From Halorhodospira sp. (lineage in GTDB: Bacteria > Pseudomonadota > Gammaproteobacteria > Nitrococcales > Halorhodospiraceae), in assembly GCA_007121755.1 (NCBI GenBank), contig SKJZ01000007.1, positions 1 to 21,546 on the forward strand: a DNA stretch of 21,546 bases, written 5' to 3'. How positions within the stretch are numbered: position 1 is the stretch's first letter; the number at the start of each line of letters is the position of its first letter. Both the position numbers and the translations under genes were made by a program. This document shows positions 14,263 through 21,546 of the stretch, piece after piece. The notes beneath the pieces are model-generated. The model was not told the origin of the DNA. It searched no databases and was given only the letters and a program-made list of their open reading frames with translations.

Positions 14263-15543
14263 TCACTCTTCCGAGGCCGCCTTGGGGTGTTCGGGACTGG
14301 CGTAGATTACATACGGGCGGGTGTCGCCGTTGATTACAGACTCGTCGACAACCACCTTGCTCACATTCTCCATCGACGGCAGGTCGTACATGGTATCCAG
14401 CAGGGTGTGCTCGAGAATGGTCCGCAACCCCCGGGCGCCAGTATTGCGCGCCATGGCCTTGCGCGCGATGGCGCGTAGCGCGTCATCGCGAATGTCGAGT
14501 TCCACGCCCTCCATCTCGAACAATTTCTGGTACTGCTTAACCAGCGCGTTCTTCGGCTCTTTGAGGATCTCGACCAGCGCCTCCTCGTCCAGTTCGGTCA
14601 GAGTCGCCACCACCGGCAGCCGCCCCACGAACTCCGGGATCAGGCCGTACTTGACCAAGTCTCCGGGTTCGATGCCCTGCAGCGTCACGCCGATTCCTGC
14701 GCGATCCCCCTCGCCCTTAATCTCCGCCACAAAACCGATGCCGCGGCGCTCCGTGCGCTCCTGAATGATCTTGTCGAGGCCGGCAAAAGCGCCGCCGCAA
14801 ATAAACAGGATATTGGTGGTGTCGACCTGCAGAAATTCCTGCTGCGGGTGCTTGCGGCCGCCCTGGGGCGGGACCGACGCTGTCGTCCCCTCGATGAGCT
14901 TCAGCAACGCCTGCTGCACGCCCTCTCCGGAGACATCGCGGGTGATGGACGGATTGTCCGCCTTGCGCGACACCTTGTCGATTTCATCAATATAGACGAT
15001 ACCGTGCTGCGCCCGCTCCACATCGTAATCGCACTTCTGGAGCAGCTTCTGGATGATGTTCTCGACGTCCTCGCCGACATAGCCCGCCTCGGTCAGGGTC
15101 GTCGCATCGGCGATGGTGAACGGCACATTCAGCAGCCGTGCCAGGGTCTCCGCCAACAGCGTCTTGCCCGAACCGGTGGGGCCGATGAGCAAGATGTTGC
15201 TCTTGCTCAACTCGACCTCATCGCGGTCGCTGCCGCCTTCCAACCGCTTATAGTGGTTATAGACGGCCACCGAGAGCACCTTCTTGGCGTGCTCCTGGCC
15301 GATAACGTACTCATCCAGAACCTGGTCGATCTCATGAGGCTTCGGCAAGCCAGCCCCTCCCGCGCCGGAACTCTCCTGGAGTTCCTCGCGGATGATGTCA
15401 TTGCAAAGCTCGACGCACTCGTCGCAGACAAAAACCGACGGTCCGGCGATCAACTTGCGGACTTCATGCTGGCTCTTGCCGCAAAACGAACAGTAGAGAA
15501 GCTTGCCGCTATCGTCGCCTCTGCCGGTGTCACGATCGGTCAT
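14263..15543 (-). CDS. clpX: ClpXP unfoldase subunit ClpX
   Basis: This 426-residue AAA+ unfoldase feeds substrates to ClpP. The N-terminal zinc-binding domain has C18, C21, C40 and C43 in 'LLYCSFCGKSQHEVRKLIAG' and 'VFVCDECVELC'. Walker A is 'GPTGSGKT' (121-128), and Walker B is 'IVYIDEIDK'. The ClpP-docking IGF loop appears as 'RRGIGFVAEI'. I start at ATG 15543, which gives the E. coli-like 'MTD' start and has CGAGG eight bases upstream; a GTG directly before it (15546) is less likely. An 86-base gap separates it from clpP. The gap holds a small A/T hairpin (catct/agatg, 15590-15603) but no terminator, so clpP and clpX are probably co-transcribed. Confidence 0.98.
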   Translation of the reverse strand: MTDRDTGRGDDSGKLLYCSFCGKSQHEVRKLIAGPSVFVCDECVELCNDIIREELQESSGAGGAGLPKPHEIDQVLDEYVIGQEHAKKVLSVAVYNHYKRLEGGSDRDEVELSKSNILLIGPTGSGKTLLAETLARLLNVPFTIADATTLTEAGYVGEDVENIIQKLLQKCDYDVERAQHGIVYIDEIDKVSRKADNPSITRDVSGEGVQQALLKLIEGTTASVPPQGGRKHPQQEFLQVDTTNILFICGGAFAGLDKIIQERTERRGIGFVAEIKGEGDRAGIGVTLQGIEPGDLVKYGLIPEFVGRLPVVATLTELDEEALVEILKEPKNALVKQYQKLFEMEGVELDIRDDALRAIARKAMARNTGARGLRTILEHTLLDTMYDLPSMENVSKVVVDESVINGDTRPYVIYASPEHPKAASEE

Positions 15544-15629
15544 CACACGGCCTCGGTTGCCTTAATTTCGTATCTTCACGTTAACCATGCATCTTTTTAG
15601 ATGGCCACGCAAGCGCACCCATCTTGCGG

Positions 15630-16259
15630 TTACTCTTGCTTGCGCTGGCTCAGCACGCTGTCGATGAGGCCGTACTTCACCGACTCTTCCGGCCCCATGA
15701 AGTTGTCCCGGTCGGTATCGCGCTGAATGGTCTCCAGATCCTGCCCGGTGTGATCGGCCAGGATCCTGTTCAGCCGCTCCCGCATGTCGAGGATCTCACG
15801 GGCGTGGATATCGACATCGGTAGCCTGCCCCTGGAAGCCGCCCAGCGGCTGATGGATCATCACCCGCGAATGAGGCAAGGCGTGGCGCTTGCCTTTGGCC
15901 CCTCCGGCCAGCAGCAGCGCCCCCATGCTCGCCGCCTGCCCGATGCAGAGCGTGGAGACCTCGGGCTTAATGAACTGCATGGTGTCGTAGATCGCCAAAC
16001 CGGCCGTGACAACCCCGCCGGGGGAGTTGATATAGAGGTGGATATCCTTATCGGGGTTCTCCGACTCCAGAAAGAGCAACTGGGCCACGATCAAGTTGGC
16101 TTGGTAGTCCTCCACCGGCCCCACCAGAAAGATCACCCGCTCTTTGAGCAGGCGCGAAAAGATATCGTAAGCGCGTTCCCCGCGCGCCGACTGCTCGACC
16201 ACCATGGGCACCAGGCCGGTGGCATGGATCTCCGGAGCCCGGGATTCCTCGTCTCTCAT
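15630..16259 (-). CDS. clpP: ATP-dependent Clp protease proteolytic subunit ClpP
   Basis: This is a 209-residue serine peptidase forming the tetradecameric chamber of ClpXP. The catalytic triad is S111 in 'GQAASMGALLL', H136 in 'VMIHQPLGG' and D185 in 'DTDRDNFMGPEE', each offset by 14 from E. coli numbering. 'HLYINSPGG' (74-82) is the substrate-binding strand. I start at ATG 16259, which has GAGGTG seven bases upstream and gives the family length. The frame stays open to 16310, but that would overlap tig. The N-terminal segment before 'GLVPMVVEQ' is probably trimmed as a propeptide, as in E. coli. tig lies 47 bases upstream and clpX follows. Confidence 0.98.
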   Translation of the reverse strand: MRDEESRAPEIHATGLVPMVVEQSARGERAYDIFSRLLKERVIFLVGPVEDYQANLIVAQLLFLESENPDKDIHLYINSPGGVVTAGLAIYDTMQFIKPEVSTLCIGQAASMGALLLAGGAKGKRHALPHSRVMIHQPLGGFQGQATDVDIHAREILDMRERLNRILADHTGQDLETIQRDTDRDNFMGPEESVKYGLIDSVLSQRKQE

Positions 16260-16306
16260 CGACAGCACCTCGGTAATAAAGGGATAGCCAACGACCGCGC
16301 CTGAGA

Positions 16307-17602
16307 TCAATCGGCCCCGGACGTATCGGTCTTGGAAGTGATTAGATCATCGAAGCTGAGCGGCTCGTCCTCGGTCTGCGCGCGCTCCAGCACCCAATCA
16401 ACCACCTGGTCTTCCAGGACGGAGGCCTCAACGCTCTCCATCAGCCGCCGGTTCTGGGTGTACTCCTTGAACGCCTCACGCGGATCTTCGGAGCCGGCGG
16501 CCATGCCGCGCAGGATCTCCACCATCCGCTCCTGATCGACTTGGATGCCCTCGCGGCGGACAAGTTCATTGACCAACAGGCCGAGCTTCACCCGCCGGCG
16601 CGCCGACTCCTCGTCCGCCCCGGCATCGCTCTCTTCCTGCCCGCGCGCTTTGGCGTACTCCCGCAGCGCCTGAATCTCGGCGTCGACCATACTGGCCGGC
16701 AAGTCGGGGTTGTTGGCCTCCGCCAGTTGATCCATCACCTGCTGCTTGAGCCGTTCCCGGATGGTGTGATCGCGTTCACGCTCTAGGTTCTCGCGCACCG
16801 CGTTGCGCAACGCCTCGACGCCGCCCTCCTCGAGCCCGAGTCGCTGGGCGAAAGCGTCGTCGATCTCTGGAGAGACCGGCGCCTCGACCCGTTTAACCTT
16901 TACTTTGAACTGGGCCGTCTTCCCGGCGATTTCGGCGTCGGCGCCCTCCGGGAAGGTGTGGGTAACGTCGATCTCGTCGCCGGCGGAAACCTCTACCAAC
17001 GCCTCTTCGAAGGCCTCCGGGAGTTGGCCCACGCCCGGAATCACGGCGGCGTCCTCAGCCTGGTTGCCGGAAAACGGCTCGCCGTCGATCAGCCCCTCGA
17101 AATCGACAACCACCCGGTCTCCACGCACCGACGGCCGTGCCTCCTCCTGATACTCGGCGTGCTGCTTGCGCAGCCGCTCCAGCACATTGTCGATATCGGC
17201 GTCGGTAATCTCCACTGCCGGGCGCCGCACCCGGATCTCTTCGACGCCGCGGATCTCGATCTCCGGCATAACGTCGAAAGTCGCCACATACTCCAGGTTC
17301 TCGCCTTCATCCAACTGGATCGGCTCGATGTGGGGCGGCGCTGCCGGACGCAGCGACTCCTGCTGCAGGGCCTCGGCATAACTGCTCTGGACCACTTCAT
17401 TGAGCACCTCGCCCCGCACCTCGCCGCCGTGGCGCTGCCGCACCACCTTGAGCGGCACCTTGCCGGGCCGGAAACCGTCGATCTTCATCCGGGCCCCGAG
17501 ATCCCGCAGCCGCTTCTCCACCTCGCCATCCACGCGCTCGGCGGGCACCTGGACCTTCATACGCCGGCCCAGCCCTTCCGTCGTCTCCACAGATACTTGC
17601 AT
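16307..17602 (-). CDS. tig: Trigger factor, ribosome-bound chaperone
   Basis: The 431 residues match E. coli trigger factor (432). The ribosome-docking signature 'GFRPGKVP' is at 43-50. The FKBP-like PPIase domain (about 150-240) contains 'GDRVVVDFEGLIDGEPFSG' and 'FPEGADAEIAGKTAQFKVKV'. The long helical C-terminal chaperone arms follow. The protein meets nascent chains at the ribosome exit. I start at ATG 17602, giving 'MQVSVETTEG' with AAGGA seven bases upstream; an ATG at 17623 would add seven residues and has no better ribosome site. A tRNA-Leu gene lies upstream on the same strand, and clpP follows. The protein is acidic, like PpiD. Confidence 0.97.
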   Translation of the reverse strand: MQVSVETTEGLGRRMKVQVPAERVDGEVEKRLRDLGARMKIDGFRPGKVPLKVVRQRHGGEVRGEVLNEVVQSSYAEALQQESLRPAAPPHIEPIQLDEGENLEYVATFDVMPEIEIRGVEEIRVRRPAVEITDADIDNVLERLRKQHAEYQEEARPSVRGDRVVVDFEGLIDGEPFSGNQAEDAAVIPGVGQLPEAFEEALVEVSAGDEIDVTHTFPEGADAEIAGKTAQFKVKVKRVEAPVSPEIDDAFAQRLGLEEGGVEALRNAVRENLERERDHTIRERLKQQVMDQLAEANNPDLPASMVDAEIQALREYAKARGQEESDAGADEESARRRVKLGLLVNELVRREGIQVDQERMVEILRGMAAGSEDPREAFKEYTQNRRLMESVEASVLEDQVVDWVLERAQTEDEPLSFDDLITSKTDTSGAD

Positions 17603-17653
17603 CGGACAATCCTTAGGGTTCAAGGGGGTGAGGCGTGCTCCCCCCGTGTTCGG

Positions 17654-17675
17654 CCGCCGCCGTAACCGGCGGCGG
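17654..17675 (-). other. GC-rich hairpin between tRNA-Leu and tig
   Basis: ccgccgccg (17654-17662) and cggcggcgg (17667-17675) form a perfect 9-bp stem with a 4-base loop. No T-run follows in the direction of tig, so full termination is unlikely. It may help separate the tRNA-Leu 3' end from the tig message or cause partial attenuation. Confidence 0.5.
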
Positions 17676-17687
17676 TCATTGCTCGAC

Positions 17688-17775
17688 TGGTGCGAAAGGA
17701 GAGACTCGAACTCTCACGGGGCCTAACCCCACCGGGACCTAAACCCGGCGCGTCTACCGATTCCGCCACTTTCGC
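17688..17775 (-). tRNA. tRNA-Leu (TAG)
   Basis: The 88-base gene begins GCGAAAGTGGCGGAATCGGT. The anticodon arm is CCGGG-TTTAGGT-CCCGG with anticodon TAG. A long variable arm (TGGGGTTAGGCCCCG) marks a class II tRNA. The T arm is GAGAGTTCGAGTCTCTC. The acceptor GCGAAAG pairs with CTTTCGC. The 3' CCA is encoded. It precedes tig on the same strand. Confidence 0.98.
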
Positions 17776-17851
17776 CGAACGCCATCGGCCCGACGGCTTT
17801 CGAGCGATCGAACACGATCATTCGAGCCGGTCAGGCGGTTTGTGCAGAAGG

Positions 17852-17860
17852 ATTATAACA
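17852..17860 (-). promoter_or_regulatory. tRNA-Leu promoter (extended -10)
   Basis: The minus strand reads TGTTATAAT, a consensus -10 with the TGn extension. The only -35-like sequence, TTGCGG, is 19 bases upstream. The start would be near 17845, about 70 bases before the mature tRNA, and the transcript may continue into tig. Confidence 0.6.
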
Positions 17861-17992
17861 AGCCGCGTCGGTATGGCCGCAACGGTCCATCCCACTCCAC
17901 TCTTGAGAGAGGCTCGAAAAACCGGTGGTACAGCCCGTACGCCAAGCCGGGCCGGGCCGGGGATTCCGTCTGGTTTCAAGCCGGGAAATTAG

Positions 17993-17998
17993 TATAAT
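17993..17998 (+). promoter_or_regulatory. -10 element of the second HNH-like gene
   Basis: A consensus TATAAT is flanked closely by ccggga (17981-17986) and tcccgg (17998-18003), reverse complements of each other. A poor -35 (ctggtt or tggttt) lies 16-17 bases upstream. The start would be near 18005, about 40 bases before the ATG at 18045. The flanking palindrome could be an operator. Confidence 0.5.
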
Positions 17999-18044
17999 CC
18001 CGGATAGAACATCGGGATACGGGTCCCATCACGGGGACAGCGAC

Positions 18045-19238
18045 ATGGTGGTCTTTGGGGTCGGACTTCTTTTCGCCCTATTTGCGTTGCGGGAGGCGAC
18101 CTCCGCGCGGATTCGCGCGGAGGAGGGGGAGACCGTGTTGGCGCGCCAGTGGCGCGTGGCGCGAAGCTGGCAGGATCTGGCTATCGTCGTCGCCGTGATC
18201 GCCTTGCTGCCCACCGTGATCTCGCGACCTCAAGTCCCCATTCTGGAAGAGGCCCACCGGCTGCTATCCATCGCTTGGCCTATTGTATTGGCCGCGGCCC
18301 TGGTGGGCGCCGCCATCAGCGTGCGCCAGATGACGCCCGAAATCCGCCGGGTACTGGAGGAGCGCAGACAGGAGATGCTCCGCCGCGCCCGCGCCAAAGA
18401 CGGCGAAAACACCAAGAGCACTCCTATCTCGCTACAGGAGTGGCTACAACAGCACGGACCGGATTATGAGTATCAGTTCGATGTCAAGACGCCGCGCGGC
18501 CACGCCAATATAGTCATCGCCACCGGCGAGGGGCGCTACGCCATCTATATGCTCCCCGAGGAGCACTTCAAGAGGGGCTTCGCTCACGCCGTCGTTCGCT
18601 GCTCCACCATCGCCGAAGCGCTCGGCGCGAAGGGCATGATCTGGGTCTCCGACGCCACCCAGGAAGAGGTCCGCCAAAGCGCCAAGTACCGAGTCTTCGT
18701 AGTCCTCGGCTCACTCTCGCGCATTCTGAAGCTAATCCAAAGCCTGGATGAGAAGATCAAGAAGCAGCGTGAGCGCAAGGAGGAGCGTAAGCGCCGGCAA
18801 ATGGAGAAGAGCCAACAGCGGACCCACTGGGGCTCGATCGACGCCAGACGGGCCATGGAGCGCCACGACCGGCAAGGGTGGGAGCGGTTCGCCCGCAAGG
18901 CGCCGATACACCCCGAGATGCGCGACATGGTCTACCGGCGCAGCGGGGGCAAATGCGCCATCTGCAACATGCATATCGATCCGAACACCGCGTGGGAGGC
19001 CATGGTCACCGATTACGACCACGAGTGCCGGCACCCCCACACCATCCACCTCGTTCCGCACGGCATCGCTTACACCGAACGGCACGCTATGCCGGACTGC
19101 ACGGACTGCCACTATGAAAACCCGGAGCTCTTCGAGTCTTGCATCGAACGGCTGGCATCGGTCCACCCCCGTTGTCGCGAGACGAAGAGCAAGGCCGACG
19201 AGGCTCCGGCCGCCACGCCTCCTGAGGTCGAGATGTGA
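18045..19238 (+). CDS. Unrecognised membrane protein with HNH-like zinc domain (paralogue)
   Basis: This 397-residue protein is a paralogue of the one at 1931-3166. Hydrophobic segments lie at about 2-16, 44-60 and 73-93. The middle domain has 'GEGRYAIYMLPEEHFKRG', matching the first copy closely. A very basic helix (about 235-258) links to the HNH-like domain: C304-x2-C307, H326 in 'VTDYDHECR', C352-x2-C355-H356. C328, C366, H374 and C377 match the extra Cys/His of the other copy. Ala349 stands where the other copy has the HNH-type Asn346. I start at ATG 18045, with ggggac upstream and a TATAAT at 17993. The open frame upstream to 17925 would run through that promoter, so I reject it. The gene is monocistronic, divergent from tRNA-Leu/tig and convergent with the next gene. 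Function unknown; nuclease or structural zinc domain are both possible. Confidence 0.85.
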   Translation: MVVFGVGLLFALFALREATSARIRAEEGETVLARQWRVARSWQDLAIVVAVIALLPTVISRPQVPILEEAHRLLSIAWPIVLAAALVGAAISVRQMTPEIRRVLEERRQEMLRRARAKDGENTKSTPISLQEWLQQHGPDYEYQFDVKTPRGHANIVIATGEGRYAIYMLPEEHFKRGFAHAVVRCSTIAEALGAKGMIWVSDATQEEVRQSAKYRVFVVLGSLSRILKLIQSLDEKIKKQRERKEERKRRQMEKSQQRTHWGSIDARRAMERHDRQGWERFARKAPIHPEMRDMVYRRSGGKCAICNMHIDPNTAWEAMVTDYDHECRHPHTIHLVPHGIAYTERHAMPDCTDCHYENPELFESCIERLASVHPRCRETKSKADEAPAATPPEVEM

Positions 19239-19256
19239 CGCTTCACCACCGGCGGC

Positions 19257-20276
19257 CTAAGAGCGGCTGTGGAAAAACTCCAGCAGCCCCGGCACCCCAT
19301 CCGCTCCCTCTTCGCCAGTGAACCGCCGGACCTCGGCACCATCCCGGTCAAAGACGATGACTGTAGGGAGGCTGCGCAAACCGAAGCGCTCGATCACCTC
19401 CACCCGCTCGGCCAAAACCCGCTCCATCAAACGCTCGGATTCGACGCAGGCACGCAGGTCTGAGTGCCCCCAGCCCAGCGGCTCCACCGCCCGATAAAGC
19501 ACCGGCAGCCAGTGCCCCGGCATCCCCTCCGGCCGCTCGGCAAGCGACTGAAACGCCTGAAAGAGGTGGTGGCGGACCGCGTCGTAGGCGCCAGCCCCGG
19601 CGCAATGGCCGACCATGGCCGCCAGCAGGCTCGTTTGCTCCATGGGAATCGGATAGTGCTCCCAGCGGAGCTGGCCGGTCTCAATCCACCGCCTCCGAAT
19701 CTCCGGAAACTGCTCCAACTCCATCCGGCGGCAAAGGGCACACGTCACTGACGAGAACGTCAAGGCCCGATAAGGCGCATCCTCTGCCCCCAATGTACGG
19801 GCTGGCGTATCCAACATGGCCGTATGGCGCCCGGGTCCGCGGTAGCGCTCCATCGGTAGGCCCGCAGCGATCCAGCCGCGACCACGGGCGCTGCCGGCCA
19901 CACCCCCCGCCACGTGGCCTACCCCTTCGACGCCGGCCCGCTGCAGATCATCAAGGAGACGCCCGGTACGATTCCCGGTGCGGCAGATCAGCACGATCTT
20001 CCGCCCGGGGTGGTCCGTGCGCAGAGCCTTGATCTCCTCTCGCACCCCTGGGTAGCCGCCTGGATGGTCCTCGGGAACGGTAAGCGCCCCTTCGGGCAAC
20101 CCTGTCTCCAACCACTCAGACAGCGTGCGCACGTCCACCAGGACCGCTTCCCCCGCAGTACCCGCCTCGTATGCCTCGGCCGCCGTCCATTCGCGGCCCG
20201 TGGCGTCACCGCCACAAGCGATCGCCACCATGGCCGCTGCTGGAACCATCGCCCCGGTTTGGCGCCTCACTCCCAT
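19257..20276 (-). CDS. Exported rhodanese plus thioredoxin-fold (DsbA-like) protein
   Basis: This 339-residue protein joins two sulfur-chemistry domains. The N terminus has a signal-like stretch ending 'MVAIACGGD', a possible lipoprotein cleavage site (Cys at about 21), so it is probably exported or membrane-anchored. A rhodanese domain (about 29-145) has 'VLVDVRTLSEW' and the active loop 'LICRTGNRTG' with its Cys near 98. A thioredoxin-like domain (about 155-337) has 'SSVTCALCRRMELEQFP' with a CxxC at about 179-182 and a Leu-Pro 'SLPTVIVF' near 304, the cis-Pro position of thioredoxin folds. I chose ATG 20276, which has GGGAGG five bases upstream; a TTG just before it is too close. It may handle periplasmic sulfur or disulfides. 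Redox partner and substrate are unknown. It diverges from the receptor gene at 20562. Confidence 0.82.
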   Translation of the reverse strand: MGVRRQTGAMVPAAAMVAIACGGDATGREWTAAEAYEAGTAGEAVLVDVRTLSEWLETGLPEGALTVPEDHPGGYPGVREEIKALRTDHPGRKIVLICRTGNRTGRLLDDLQRAGVEGVGHVAGGVAGSARGRGWIAAGLPMERYRGPGRHTAMLDTPARTLGAEDAPYRALTFSSVTCALCRRMELEQFPEIRRRWIETGQLRWEHYPIPMEQTSLLAAMVGHCAGAGAYDAVRHHLFQAFQSLAERPEGMPGHWLPVLYRAVEPLGWGHSDLRACVESERLMERVLAERVEVIERFGLRSLPTVIVFDRDGAEVRRFTGEEGADGVPGLLEFFHSRS

Positions 20277-20314
20277 CAATGCCTCCCATCAAAGAATACA
20301 TTCACTAGCAGGCA

Positions 20315-20323
20315 AGTATAACA
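20315..20323 (-). promoter_or_regulatory. Promoter of the rhodanese/thioredoxin-fold gene
   Basis: The minus strand reads TGTTATACT, an extended -10. No good -35 is visible. The predicted start near 20308 gives a leader of about 30 bases before the ATG at 20276, with a strong GGGAGG ribosome site in it. Confidence 0.5.
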
Positions 20324-20561
20324 GAGCGGCCATTGGCGGTCCCCGCCCGGCAGTGTGGCATATCCCTCACCCCGGAGCCTTTTCGTCGGGTGCGTCCGCC
20401 CGAACGGCAACGATCCGCGCTCCAAAACATTCCTTTTATCAGCCCGCTATCACCCGTGCCTCGACACCCGCACTACCTGGCACTTTTGTTGCTATCACGT
20501 CTCCCGGTAAGCCCCGGTAGCGCAGATAACACACTCAGAAAACAACCGCGAGAGAGGCCTT

Positions 20562-21546
20562 ATGCAGTCGAAACACCACCCTCCACTGACCACCCTGGTG
20601 GCCGGGGTCGCCCTCACCGCAGGGTATGCCCCCGCTGTGTTGGCCGATGAAGTGACCCACTTGACCCCAGTCGTCATCACCGCCCCGGGGATGCTCGACG
20701 CCGGCCGGGTGGAGACCGACCCAAAGCAGCCGCGCCTGCCGCTACCGGCCCACGACGGCGGCTCTTATCTCAAGTCGATCCCGGGCTTCACCGTCAGCCG
20801 CAAGGGCGGCACCAGTGGCGACCCGGAGTTGCGCGGACAGGGCGGATCGCGGCTGAACATCCTACTCGACGGCGCCAATATCCACGGCGGCTGCGGCGGC
20901 CGCATGGATCCGCCGACGGCATACGTCTATCCCGAAGCGTACGACCGCATCGAGATCATCAAAGGCCCCCAGAGCGTGCGCTACGGCGCCGTCACCGCCG
21001 GCGTGGTGCAGTTCGAGCGCGACACCCCCCGCTTCACCGAGCCGGATACCCAAGGGCATACCAGTTTCACCACCGGCAGCTTCGGCCGCACCGATGCCAT
21101 GGCCGACGTCACCTCGGGGGGTGAGTTGGGCTACGCACGGGTCATCGGCACCGTCTCCAGCCAGGACGACTACAAGGACGGCGACAGCGACCGCGTCCAC
21201 TCCCACTACCAGCGCTGGAGCGCCACCGGCATCCTCGGTTGGACCCCGGACGACAAGACCAAAGTGGAGTTCGCCTACGACCGCAGCGATGGCCATGCGG
21301 CTTATGACGACCGTGAACGGGACGGCACCAAGTTCGACCGTACCGGCTATACCCTCTCCGCCACCCGGCGGGATCTTTCGCCGCTGGTGGCCGAGGTGTC
21401 AGGTAAGGTCTACTACAACTACATCGATCACTGGATGGATTCTTTCCGGCTGGTCGACGAGCCGCCCACCGGCATGGCCATGGACAACCCGACCATGAAT
21501 CCGGATCGGCTGACCCAAGGGGGGCGCGTCAGCGCCGATCTCACCC
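20562..21546 (+). CDS. TonB-dependent receptor, copper-receptor type (partial)
   Basis: The first 328 residues lie in the window; the beta barrel continues past the end. A signal peptide 'LTTLVAGVALTAGYAPAVLA' (9-28) is followed by the periplasmic start and plug domain. The plug has 'VVITAPGMLDAGRVETDP' (TonB-box region), 'LRGQGGSRLNILLDGANIHG' and 'YDRIEIIKGPQSVRYG' (127-142). 'GGCGGRMDPPTAYVYPE' (109-125) is the hallmark of the OprC/NosA copper-receptor group. It keeps a C111-x3-M115 pair like the Cys and Met that bind copper in Pseudomonas OprC. The ATG at 20562 has GAGAGG five bases upstream. The 238 bases between the divergent -10 and this ATG hold no B12 box or metal-regulator palindrome that I can recognise. 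Copper specificity is by family resemblance. Confidence 0.88.
   Translation, partial: MQSKHHPPLTTLVAGVALTAGYAPAVLADEVTHLTPVVITAPGMLDAGRVETDPKQPRLPLPAHDGGSYLKSIPGFTVSRKGGTSGDPELRGQGGSRLNILLDGANIHGGCGGRMDPPTAYVYPEAYDRIEIIKGPQSVRYGAVTAGVVQFERDTPRFTEPDTQGHTSFTTGSFGRTDAMADVTSGGELGYARVIGTVSSQDDYKDGDSDRVHSHYQRWSATGILGWTPDDKTKVEFAYDRSDGHAAYDDRERDGTKFDRTGYTLSATRRDLSPLVAEVSGKVYYNYIDHWMDSFRLVDEPPTGMAMDNPTMNPDRLTQGGRVSADLT

Noticed and set aside
14848..15600. A 250-codon + strand frame opposite clpX
   Set aside because: It is antisense to a certain gene, its product is low in recognisable motifs, and it has no start signals.
15624..16304. A 226-codon + strand frame opposite clpP
   Set aside because: It mirrors ClpP, whose catalytic triad is intact on the minus strand.
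17925..18044. N-terminal extension of the second HNH-like protein
   Set aside because: It spans a consensus TATAAT and the predicted start site, and the shared architecture begins with the hydrophobic segment at 18045.
20324..20561. A cobalamin riboswitch or metal-regulator box before the receptor
   Set aside because: I looked for a B12 box and for Fur, Zur or CueR-like palindromes and found none I could defend.

Overview
The window reads as chromosomal DNA of a GC-rich gammaproteobacterium. The order tig-clpP-clpX-lon-hupB-tRNA-Val-tRNA-Asp-ppiD is a classic gammaproteobacterial chaperone/protease block. Several proteins are rich in Asp and Glu (PpiD, the CPBP protease loop, a small Ser/Gly/Asp protein), which fits a halophilic or haloalkaliphilic lineage such as the Ectothiorhodospiraceae. 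That placement is inference; no marker here names the species. I see no prophage, insertion sequence or CRISPR array.

Layout. 1-102 is a nested inverted-repeat element. 211-849 holds YciI and BolA family genes on the + strand, overlapped at the 3' end by a convergent CPBP-type membrane protease gene (835-1797, -). 1931-4989 holds an unrecognised membrane protein with an HNH-like zinc domain, followed 14 bases later by typA/bipA. A PP2C phosphatase (5058-5780, +) converges on der (5788-7215, -). Upstream of der lies a small disordered acidic protein gene (7405-7713, -). fabI (8037-8828, +) faces ppiD (8901-10799, -) across a two-way terminator. Minus-strand tRNA-Asp, tRNA-Val, hupB, lon, clpX, clpP, tig and tRNA-Leu run to 17775. 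A second membrane HNH-like gene, paralogous to the first, is at 18045-19238 (+). It converges on a rhodanese plus thioredoxin-fold exported protein (19257-20276, -). The last gene (20562 to the window end, +) is the start of a TonB-dependent receptor of the copper-receptor (OprC/NosA) type.

How the genes work together. Trigger factor, ClpXP, Lon, HU and PpiD cover nascent-chain folding, cytoplasmic proteolysis, nucleoid structure and envelope folding. lon has a heat-shock (sigma-32-like) promoter set inside a large inverted repeat. hupB has a strong promoter just past the lon stop and a long leader with competing stems. TypA and Der act on ribosomes, and FabI makes fatty acids. The tRNAs punctuate these transcripts.

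The best candidates for something undescribed are the two paralogous proteins at 1931-3166 and 18045-19238. Each has three N-terminal hydrophobic segments, a conserved middle domain, a basic helical linker and an HNH-like Cys/His domain with a second possible metal site. About half of the residues in the C-terminal domain match between the two. Their function is unknown to me.
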